Source: an uncultured Campylobacteraceae bacterium
Lineage (GTDB): Bacteria; Campylobacterota; Campylobacteria; Campylobacterales; Arcobacteraceae
Assembly: GCA_913057765.1 (NCBI GenBank)
Contig: CAJXPH010000047.1
Location: 1 to 14,532 of the forward strand
Length of the DNA: 14,532 bases
Direction: 5' to 3'
Below the pieces are notes generated by a model, which had not been told where the DNA came from, ran no database searches, and saw only the letters and a program-made list of their open reading frames with translations. Shown here piece after piece: positions 5,217 to 11,268 of the stretch (positions within the stretch are counted from its first letter, which is position 1; every line of letters begins with the position of its first letter). The position numbers and the translations under genes were made by a program.

Positions 5217-8018
5217 TTATGCTTTATAAATTTTTACTGCACATTTTTTAAAGTCAGTTTGTTTTGATAATGGACAAGTAGCATCCAAACAAACTTTATT
5301 AATAAATACATTTTCATCGAACCATGGAACAAATACTAGTCCTTTTGAAGGTCTATTTCTTCCTCTAGTTTCAACTCTAGCTTTTACTTTTCCTCTTCTA
5401 GATTCAACCCAACAAAGAGCACCTTGTTTAACACCATATTTTTTAGCATCAGCAGGATGCATATAACATAGTGCTTCTGGTACAGCTCTGTATAATTCTG
5501 GAACTTGCATAGTCATTGTTCCTGAATGCCAGTGTTCTAGTACTCTACCTGTTGATAACCATACTGGATATTTTTCATCCGGCATTTCTGGAGCATCCAT
5601 ATATGGTCTAGCAAAGATTTTCGCTTTATTTGGAATAGGGTTCTTTTTCTTATTAGTCACACCTCTTAAATTACCAGTTGGTTGTGCTTTTAAGAATGGT
5701 CCATAGAATGCAAATTCACCAGTGTTTGCTTTTTTAGCATATGGGTCATATTTAGCATTAAATCTCCATTGAGTTTCTTTTCCATCAACTACTGGCCATT
5801 TAAGTCCTCTTACTCTGTGGTAAGTATCAAAGTCAGCTAAATCGTGAGCATGTCCTCTACCGAAATCTGCATATTCTTCGAATAAGTATTTTTGGATAAA
5901 GAATCCATAACCTTTCCATGGTTTACCATCAGATCCAACAACATTTCTTGAATCTCCAAAACCTTCTGAGTTATCATATCCAGCTTGGATAGGATCATCT
6001 TGATTTAATTTGAATGCTTTTGCTCTATCATTTGCAAAAAGTATATCAAACATAGTAGTTTCAGGAGTAAATCCTGCAGCTTTAACAGCGTCAGCAGAAA
6101 TACCTTTAAGAGTTTTTTTACCCCATGCAACTTTAACATCTTTCATCCAAAGATCTTTAACTGTAAATCTTTTTGAGAACTCAGCCCATTGCCAAGTATC
6201 AGACATAGAATCACCTACTGGTTCAACTTGTTGTCTCCAATGTTGAGTTCTTCTTTCCGCATTACCATAAGCTCCCCATTTTTCATAAATCATAGCTGTT
6301 GGTAAGATTAAGTCAGAAACTTTTGCAGAAATACCTGGGTATCCATCAGAACAAACGATGAAGTTATCCATTTCTCTTGCTGCTTTAATCCAGTGAGATG
6401 CAGATGCAGAGTTTTGGTAAGGGTTACAAACGTTAATCCATGCAAACTTAACATATCCATCTTCAAGATCTCTATGAATTTTCATAACATGTTGACCTTG
6501 CTGAGCATTAATTGTACCAGCTGGAACTCCCCATGATTTTTCACAGATTGCTCTATGTTTAGGATTTTTAATCATCATATCAGCAGGTAATCTATGTGTA
6601 AATGTACCAACTTCTCTAGCTGTACCACACGCAGATGGTTGACCAGTTAATGAGAATGCACCAGAACCTGGCTTAGCTTGTTTATTTAGTAAGAAGTGAA
6701 CATTATATGCTAATGTATTACACCAAGTACCTCTTGTATGTTGGTTCATACCCATTGTCCAGAAAGAAACAACTTTTCTAGATTTTTGAATGTATAAATC
6801 AGCCATAGTTTTAATTTTTTTCATGAAGTCTGCATCAGATTCGTCAGGGTTACCTTTAGAAATCTTAGTTACATACTCAGCTGTATAAGGTTCAATTGAT
6901 TTTTTGTATTCTTCGAATGGAATTTGCCAGTGAGGCAATCCTGGTTTATTCATAACCATTTTATCACCAGCTTTATAACCATATGGTGCTAAAGCAGGAG
7001 CTTCATCTTCAGAAACAATTTTACTCATTTCTTTAGCCATGATCTCTTTTTCAGCTGCTGTATATTTATCCATAGATTTTTCATTAGCTTTTTTCATACC
7101 GTAACCGATATTTGGATTAGCTGCTGCAAATACGATGTGTTTATTAACGAAATCCCAATCAATTGAATCAGGGTTATTAAATACAATCTCTCTTGCAATG
7201 TAGTTCCATAGTGCTAAGTCAGAGTTAGGCTTGAAAATAATTTCAATATCTGCTAAATCTGAAGTTCTATGTCTATATGTAGATAAGTTAATTACTTTTA
7301 CATTTTTAGGATCAGATAATTTTCTATCTGTAACTCTTGACCATAAAATTGGGTGCATTTCTGCCATGTTTGAACCCCAAGATATGATTGTATCAGTTAA
7401 CTCGATATCATCATAACAACCTGAAGGCTCATCAATTCCGAATGTTTGGTAGAAACCAACAACCGCAGATGCCATACAGTGTCTAGCATTTGGATCGATA
7501 GCATTTGATCTAAATCCAGCTTTCATCATTTTTTGAGCTGCATAACCTTCTTGGATAGTATATTGACCAGAAGCAAATACTGCTACAGACTCAGGACCAT
7601 TTTCATTAAATGCTTTTTTAGCATGAAATTCCATTTCGTCAAAAGCTCTTTCCCAAGATACAGGAGCAAATTTACCATGTTTGTCAAATTTACCGTCTGC
7701 ACCCATTCTTAATAATGGTTGCTTTAATCTGTCTGCCCCATACATAATTTTTGCATTGAAGTAACCTTTAATACAGTTCAGTCCTCTATTAACTGGAGCT
7801 GCCGGGTCACCTTTAACCGCTACAATCTTACCACCTTTAGTTGCAAGCATAATACCACAACCAGTACCACAGAATCGACAAGCTGCCTTGTCCCATCTCC
7901 AACCACCTTCAGCGTTTTTTGCCGCTGCTTGTAGTTCAGTAGGTACGTTCATTCCAACTGCTGCTGCTGCTGAAGCTGCCGCTGAACTTTTAAGAAAATC
8001 TCTTCTTGAAAGTGCCAT
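5217..8018 (-). CDS. napA: NapA, periplasmic nitrate reductase catalytic subunit
   Basis: NapA reduces nitrate to nitrite in the periplasm with a Mo-bis(MGD) cofactor and one [4Fe-4S] cluster. The 933-residue protein starts with a Tat signal (S-R-R-D-F-L-K at residues 4-10, then an Ala-rich segment to about residue 33). The cluster cysteines are C47, C50, C54 and C82, and the molybdenum ligand is Cys181 in A-R-H-C-M-A-S. The length fits the Campylobacterota type, which is longer than the enterobacterial protein of about 828 residues. The rest shows the molybdopterin oxidoreductase and C-terminal dinucleotide-binding domains; W-L-S-T-G-R-V-L-E-H-W-H near residues 834-845 is typical. AAGGAG lies six bases before the ATG. 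It is the first gene of the nap operon and has an FNR-type box upstream. The frame is intact throughout. Confidence 0.98.
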   Translation of the reverse strand: MALSRRDFLKSSAAASAAAAVGMNVPTELQAAAKNAEGGWRWDKAACRFCGTGCGIMLATKGGKIVAVKGDPAAPVNRGLNCIKGYFNAKIMYGADRLKQPLLRMGADGKFDKHGKFAPVSWERAFDEMEFHAKKAFNENGPESVAVFASGQYTIQEGYAAQKMMKAGFRSNAIDPNARHCMASAVVGFYQTFGIDEPSGCYDDIELTDTIISWGSNMAEMHPILWSRVTDRKLSDPKNVKVINLSTYRHRTSDLADIEIIFKPNSDLALWNYIAREIVFNNPDSIDWDFVNKHIVFAAANPNIGYGMKKANEKSMDKYTAAEKEIMAKEMSKIVSEDEAPALAPYGYKAGDKMVMNKPGLPHWQIPFEEYKKSIEPYTAEYVTKISKGNPDESDADFMKKIKTMADLYIQKSRKVVSFWTMGMNQHTRGTWCNTLAYNVHFLLNKQAKPGSGAFSLTGQPSACGTAREVGTFTHRLPADMMIKNPKHRAICEKSWGVPAGTINAQQGQHVMKIHRDLEDGYVKFAWINVCNPYQNSASASHWIKAAREMDNFIVCSDGYPGISAKVSDLILPTAMIYEKWGAYGNAERRTQHWRQQVEPVGDSMSDTWQWAEFSKRFTVKDLWMKDVKVAWGKKTLKGISADAVKAAGFTPETTMFDILFANDRAKAFKLNQDDPIQAGYDNSEGFGDSRNVVGSDGKPWKGYGFFIQKYLFEEYADFGRGHAHDLADFDTYHRVRGLKWPVVDGKETQWRFNAKYDPYAKKANTGEFAFYGPFLKAQPTGNLRGVTNKKKNPIPNKAKIFARPYMDAPEMPDEKYPVWLSTGRVLEHWHSGTMTMQVPELYRAVPEALCYMHPADAKKYGVKQGALCWVESRRGKVKARVETRGRNRPSKGLVFVPWFDENVFINKVCLDATCPLSKQTDFKKCAVKIYKA

Positions 8019-8024
8019 ATATTT

Positions 8025-8054
8025 CTCCTTATTTGAAATTCAATGACAATTTTA
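8025..8054 (-). promoter_or_regulatory. napA -10 element, short leader and ribosome binding site
   Basis: On the minus strand TAAAAT (8049-8054) is a reasonable -10, implying a start point near 8042 and a leader of about 24 nt. AAGGAG at 8025-8030 lies six bases before the napA ATG. A small palindrome, TTGAA-A-TTCAA (8033-8043), spans the presumed start point; its meaning is unclear. There is no recognisable -35, as expected for a promoter that depends on an activator bound at the box at 8077-8090. Confidence 0.5.
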
Positions 8055-8076
8055 TCACTTTGACTACACATAATCT

Positions 8077-8090
8077 TTGACCCTAGTCAA
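8077..8090. promoter_or_regulatory. FNR/CRP-family box upstream of napA
   Basis: TTGAC-CCTA-GTCAA is a perfect 5+4+5 palindrome matching the FNR/CRP-family consensus (TTGAT-N4-ATCAA, with the C/G variant). Its centre (8083.5) is about 41.5 bp upstream of the start point implied by the -10 at 8049-8054, the classic position for a class II activator. This fits expression of nap under oxygen limitation or nitrate/NO signalling. Which CRP/FNR member binds cannot be read from here. The divergent trpD2-like gene could share the site, but it lies over 120 bp from that start codon. Confidence 0.7.
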
Positions 8091-8107
8091 TTAAATTAAG
8101 CTTAATA

Positions 8108-8126
8108 TAAGACAAAAAGAGTCCTA
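8108..8126. promoter_or_regulatory. Imperfect 19-bp palindrome, copy 2 (TAAGAC-N7-GTCCTA)
   Basis: This is the second copy of the element at 174-192. It has one mismatched arm pair and a purine-rich 7-bp spacer. A partly overlapping inverted repeat, GACAAA (8111-8116) and TTTGTC (8127-8132), is also present here. The site lies 18 bp from the FNR-type box, between the divergent napA and trpD2-like genes, so it could act on either. No known operator that I recall matches TAGGAC-N7-GTCCTA. Confidence 0.4.
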
Positions 8127-8211
8127 TTTGTCATGAAACCGTCACTTTAGACTAATTATGATAGTATTTCTCCTGGTAAATAACCATTCAAATTTAACAA
8201 ATGGATAATAT

Positions 8212-9105
8212 ATGGATTTTTTTAATTATATAAGAGCTGTAGGAACTGGTCCTAAGTCAAATAGAGAGTTAGATAAGATAGAAGTTGTAGATGCTATTGA
8301 ATGCATTCTTAATCAAAGTGTGCCTAGTGAACAAATAGCAGCTTTTTTACTTGGTTGGAGAGTTAGACTTGAAACAGCCGATGAGTTAAGAGCGACATTT
8401 GAGGTTTGTGACAAATATGTAAAAAGAACGACTATTGAGAATTCTTTAGAGTTAGGTTATGCCTTTGATGGAAAATCAGATTTTCCTTATCTTTTACCAT
8501 TAATTGGAAAGTATTTAAAAAAGTTTGATTTAAACTTAGTTGTAAGTGGTGATGAGTTACAACCTGCAAAAGCAGGGTTAACTGTTAAGCAATTAAATGA
8601 AAATATCAAATTTGATGATAATATTCACTATTTTGATAGATCAGAGTATTTCAAAGAATTAAGTGATTTAACAAAACTTAGAAATATTTTAGGTTTAAGA
8701 ACAGCATTTAATACAGTTGAAAAATTGTTGAATCCTGGAAATTCAAAGTATGCAATAAATGCAGCATTTCATAAACCATATGTAGAAAAATATCATACAC
8801 TTTTTGGTCCAAACTATGAAAACTTAGTAATTGTTAAAGGAAATGAAGGTGCGCCTGAAATTTTTACGAAAGCTAAATATTGGTTAAAAACAGATGGAGA
8901 AATTGTTGAACATGTTGTTGATCCTGGATATTTTGGAATTAACTATGTAAGATCAATTAATCCTATATCAATAGAAGAGTCATTAAATATGGTTAGAAAC
9001 CCTGATGATGAACTAGAAAAATTAGCAAAATTAAATGCAGCAATGTTTTTACTTTCTGCACAAAAAGCTAAAAATATAAATGACGCTTACGAAATGATTG
9101 ACTAA
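8212..9105 (+). CDS. TrpD2/YbiB-like protein (glycosyltransferase family 3 fold)
   Basis: The 297-residue protein has the anthranilate phosphoribosyltransferase fold. An N-terminal helical domain (about residues 1-70) includes the typical V-P-S-E-Q-I-A-A-F-L-L-G-W-R-V-R. L-G-L-R-T-A-F-N-T-V-E-K-L-L-N-P near residues 161-176 matches the TrpD L-G-x-R-T-x-F-N-x-x-x-P-L-x-N-P signature. Then follow F-H-K-P-Y-V-E-K-Y and V-K-G-N-E-G-A-P-E-I, as in TrpD. The phosphoribosyl-diphosphate signatures of true TrpD (G-T-G-G-D and K-H-G-N-R-x-x-S) are absent, so catalysis of tryptophan synthesis is unlikely. E. coli YbiB (TrpD2) is similar and has been described as a nucleic-acid-binding protein, so that role is possible. 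No trp genes are nearby. The ribosome binding site is weak (GGATA), and an out-of-frame ATG at 8201 starts a 10-codon ORF overlapping the start. Confidence 0.8.
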   Translation: MDFFNYIRAVGTGPKSNRELDKIEVVDAIECILNQSVPSEQIAAFLLGWRVRLETADELRATFEVCDKYVKRTTIENSLELGYAFDGKSDFPYLLPLIGKYLKKFDLNLVVSGDELQPAKAGLTVKQLNENIKFDDNIHYFDRSEYFKELSDLTKLRNILGLRTAFNTVEKLLNPGNSKYAINAAFHKPYVEKYHTLFGPNYENLVIVKGNEGAPEIFTKAKYWLKTDGEIVEHVVDPGYFGINYVRSINPISIEESLNMVRNPDDELEKLAKLNAAMFLLSAQKAKNINDAYEMID

Positions 9106-9123
9106 TATTTAAAAAGGAATATC

Positions 9124-9372
9124 ATGAGATTTGATAATACTTTAGCAGCTTTTCAAAACACTCTTGGAGATATGGCTAATGCCTCTTCACGAGTGCAATC
9201 AGGATTTTCAAGAATGTTAGATAAAGATAATGCTCTAACACAAGAAGAAAGTACTAACTTTACAACAGCATTTGTTGAAGAAGATTTTGCAGCTAGATTA
9301 GCGGAAGCTCAATTAAAAGTTTTAAAAACACAAGATGATGTCCTTGAAACTATATTAGATATAAAATCATAG
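9124..9372 (+). CDS. Small protein resembling a minimal flagellar rod/hook protein
   Basis: This 82-residue protein follows the trpD2-like gene by 18 nt with a good AAGGA, so it is probably in the same operon. Residues 5-22 (T-L-A-A-F-Q-N-T-L-G-D-M-A-N-A-S) resemble the N-terminal helix of flagellar rod/hook proteins, whose core reads like L-x-x-x-A-N-N-L-A-N-x-x-T. Residues 58-80 (R-L-A-E-A-Q-L-K-V-L-K-T-Q-D-D-V-L-E-T-I-L-D-I) resemble their C-terminal helix (R-A-Y-x-x-N-x-K-V-I-x-T-x-D-E-M-L-x-x-L). The large middle domains are missing. It has no signal peptide, no transmembrane segment and no cysteine. The resemblance was noted by eye, and function is unknown. Both ends could be generic coiled-coil helices instead. 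Confidence 0.55.
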   Translation: MRFDNTLAAFQNTLGDMANASSRVQSGFSRMLDKDNALTQEESTNFTTAFVEEDFAARLAEAQLKVLKTQDDVLETILDIKS

Positions 9373-9373
9373 T

Positions 9374-9955
9374 TTAAAAAGATACAGGTGTAATTGCTGA
9401 AATATATGAAGCTTTTTTTGTCCCTCTATTCTCAATTTTATGAGGAATTTCTGGATTAAATCTAATACAGTCTCCTTTTTTTAGATTAAACTCCTTGTCG
9501 TTCAATGTAACTACTATTTCTCCTTTTAAAACATAATTACACTCTTCTCCACCTTTTGTATGTGGAATAATTTCATTTGTAATTCTATTTGGTTCTAAAT
9601 TAACAAGTACAAATTCTATATCACCTTGTAAGTCTGGAACTAAAAGTTCACAATTATATAATGGATCAGGAAAAGATATTTTTTTTCTATTGTCTTTTTT
9701 TACTACATATAATGAGTCATCATTTGTACATTTTATTTCTAGGTTATTTTCATCAGTAAATAGTTGAGCTAAAGTGGTATTTAATACACGAGCAATTTTT
9801 CTTAATGTTTCTACTGAACCTTGGGTCGAACCATTTTCTAATTGAGATAACATTCCAACAGAAATCTTAGCTTGTAAAGCTAAATCTTTTGCATTCATAT
9901 TTTTATTACTACGTAATTCTTTTATTTTAGTACCTACATCAAAACTATTTTTCAT
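9374..9955 (-). CDS. XRE-family regulator with C-terminal cupin domain
   Basis: A 193-residue repressor-type protein. Residues 8-66 form an XRE/HTH_3 domain with the recognition helix in V-G-M-L-S-Q-L-E-N-G. Residues about 105-190 form a cupin_2 sensor domain, with H-T-K-G-G-E-E-C-N-Y-V-L-K-G-E and, later, G-D-C-I-R-F-N-P-E-I-P-H-K-I-E-N. Proteins of this layout usually control a neighbouring metabolic operon and often sense a small molecule or amino-acid derivative through the cupin. It diverges from ald across a 160-bp gap holding three palindromes, so control of ald and of itself is likely but inferred. AAAGGG lies just upstream of the ATG. Its stop is separated by one base from the stop of the convergent small gene, with no terminator visible. 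Confidence 0.92.
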   Translation of the reverse strand: MKNSFDVGTKIKELRSNKNMNAKDLALQAKISVGMLSQLENGSTQGSVETLRKIARVLNTTLAQLFTDENNLEIKCTNDDSLYVVKKDNRKKISFPDPLYNCELLVPDLQGDIEFVLVNLEPNRITNEIIPHTKGGEECNYVLKGEIVVTLNDKEFNLKKGDCIRFNPEIPHKIENRGTKKASYISAITPVSF

Positions 9956-10001
9956 TAAAACCCTTTAAAAGTATGTGTAAGTCTAACTAAATATAGATTA
10001 A

Positions 10002-10018
10002 CTTTAATAAAATTAAAT
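10002..10018. promoter_or_regulatory. AT palindrome, copy 1, in the regulator/ald gap
   Basis: The sequence is CTTTAAT-AAA-ATTAAAT; the first base does not pair, leaving 6-bp arms. It belongs to an 18-bp sequence (10003-10020) repeated exactly at 10043-10060. On the minus strand it covers the -35 region of a possible promoter of the XRE-cupin gene, whose -10 would be TATATT at 9990-9995. That position would suit autoregulation. Confidence 0.5.
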
Positions 10019-10041
10019 TATTTGCATTAAATATTTAAATT

Positions 10042-10058
10042 ATTTAATAAAATTAAAT
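10042..10058. promoter_or_regulatory. AT palindrome, copy 2, in the regulator/ald gap
   Basis: ATTTAAT-AAA-ATTAAAT is a perfect palindrome with 7-bp arms, centred at 10050. That is 40 bp from copy 1 and 41 bp from copy 3, close to four helical turns each. It lies just upstream of the presumed ald -35 region, so it could help a bound regulator contact all three sites. Confidence 0.5.
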
Positions 10059-10082
10059 TAAAATTCAATAAAATATGTTAAA

Positions 10083-10099
10083 ATTTAATATAATTAAAT
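10083..10099. promoter_or_regulatory. AT palindrome, copy 3, over the ald -10
   Basis: ATTTAAT-ATA-ATTAAAT is a perfect palindrome with 7-bp arms, centred at 10091. It overlaps a perfect TATAAT (10089-10094), the likely ald -10, with TTCAAT (10064-10069) or a nearby hexamer as a poor -35. A protein bound here would block RNA polymerase, so repression of ald is the simplest reading. The ald ribosome binding site AGGAGA follows at 10105-10110. Confidence 0.55.
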
Positions 10100-10115
10100 A
10101 AAGCAGGAGATAAGT

Positions 10116-11225
10116 ATGAAAATTGGATTAGTAAAAGAAATTAAAGTACATGAATATAGAGTAGGGTTAACTCCAGATTGTGTTGATGCTTATGTTAGAA
10201 ATGGACATACAGTATATGTAGAAAAAGATGCAGGAGTTGGTGCTGGATTTGAAGATTGTGAATATGAAGAGTTTGGTGGAATAATTGTTGAAGATAAGAG
10301 AAAACTATTTGATGATAGTGAAATGATTGTAAAAGTTAAAGAGCCATTACCTGAAGAATATGATTTATTCCATGAAGGACAAATTTTATTTACATATTTA
10401 CATATTGCAGCAGATAAACCTCAAGCAGAAGCTTTATTAGCTAAAAAAGTAAAAGCTATTGCATATGAAACTATTACATCTCATGAAGGTGGATTACCTT
10501 GTTTAACACCAATGAGTGAAATTGCAGGAAGATTAGCTACACAAGAAGGTGCAAAGTATCTAGAAAAACCTTTTGGTGGTAGAGGTGTATTACTTGGTGG
10601 AGTTCCAGGTGTAAAAAGAGGGAATGTTGTAATTATTGGTGGTGGAATAGTAGGATTAAATGCTTGTAAAATGGCAGTAGGACTTGGTGCAAATGTTACA
10701 GTACTTGATATTTCAGCTTCAAGATTAGCTTTTTATGATGATTTATTTGATTCAAGAGTAACAACTCTATTTTCAAATAGAACAAATTTAGTTAAATCTA
10801 TAAAAGAAGCAGACTTAGTAATTGGTGCAGTTTTAATTCCTGGTGCTGCTGCTCCTAAACTTATTTCAAGGGAAGATTTAAAACTTATGAAGAAAAGATC
10901 TGTGATTGTTGATGTTGCTATTGACCAAGGTGGATGTTTTGAAACTTCAAAAGCTACTTATCATGATGACCCAACATTTGTAGTAAATGATGTATTACAT
11001 TATTGTGTTGCAAATATGCCGGGGGCTGTTTCGTTAACTTCAACATTGGCGTTAACTGCAACAACATTAAGACATGGATTAAATATTGCAAATAAAGGTT
11101 TAGAAAAAGCATTGGCCGATGATAAACATCTATTAAACGGTTTAAATACTTATGATGGTAAATTAACTAATGAACCTGTTGCCATTAGTTTAGATATTGC
11201 TTACGAACCTGTATCTTTTAACTAA
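10116..11225 (+). CDS. ald: Alanine dehydrogenase
   Basis: Ald catalyses L-alanine + NAD+ + water to pyruvate + ammonia + NADH, used mainly to catabolise alanine. The 369-residue length is normal for the family (about 371). Catalytic and substrate residues known from other Ald proteins are present: Arg15 (E-Y-R-V), Lys75 (V-K-V-K-E-P), His96 (Y-L-H-I) and Asp270 (A-I-D-Q-G-G). The NAD site is G-G-G-I-V-G at residues 175-180, followed by an acidic residue at the end of the next strand (L-D-I-S). AGGAGA lies five bases before the ATG. It is divergent from an XRE-cupin gene that probably regulates it, and it is followed by a hairpin terminator. The pyruvate it makes joins that from SdaA encoded nearby. 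Confidence 0.97.
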   Translation: MKIGLVKEIKVHEYRVGLTPDCVDAYVRNGHTVYVEKDAGVGAGFEDCEYEEFGGIIVEDKRKLFDDSEMIVKVKEPLPEEYDLFHEGQILFTYLHIAADKPQAEALLAKKVKAIAYETITSHEGGLPCLTPMSEIAGRLATQEGAKYLEKPFGGRGVLLGGVPGVKRGNVVIIGGGIVGLNACKMAVGLGANVTVLDISASRLAFYDDLFDSRVTTLFSNRTNLVKSIKEADLVIGAVLIPGAAAPKLISREDLKLMKKRSVIVDVAIDQGGCFETSKATYHDDPTFVVNDVLHYCVANMPGAVSLTSTLALTATTLRHGLNIANKGLEKALADDKHLLNGLNTYDGKLTNEPVAISLDIAYEPVSFN

Positions 11226-11232
11226 TATCAAT

Positions 11233-11268
11233 AAAGCCAATAATTAATTTTATTGGCTTTGTTCTTTT
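11233..11268 (+). terminator. Rho-independent terminator after ald
   Basis: AAAGCCAATA (11233-11242) pairs perfectly with TATTGGCTTT (11251-11260), and one more A-T pair can form inside. A T-rich tail (GTTCTTTT) follows on the plus strand. The hairpin begins 7 nt after the ald stop. The last codons of the convergent chemoreceptor gene lie in one arm. On the minus strand no U-tract follows, so it is probably efficient only for ald. Confidence 0.85.

Noticed and set aside
7945..7985. Run of GCT/GCA-like triplets near the napA start as a microsatellite
   Set aside because: It encodes the Ala-rich hydrophobic part of the NapA Tat signal peptide and has mixed alanine codons.
2414..8018. Absence of napC and napE as a gene loss
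   Set aside because: Campylobacterota nap clusters normally use NapGH in place of NapC, so this is the expected arrangement.
8059..8081. Direct TTTGAC repeats (8059-8064 and 8076-8081) as two binding sites
   Set aside because: Only the second has a matching downstream half-site. The first is followed by TACACATAA, with no GTCAA.
8201..8233. Ten-codon ORF overlapping the trpD2-like start, possibly a leader peptide
   Set aside because: It has no ribosome binding site and no attenuator-like codons or hairpins. It is noted in the gene entry only.
9366..9380. Terminator between the convergent small gene and the XRE-cupin gene
   Set aside because: The stops are one base apart and I could find no stem-loop with a T-tract there.
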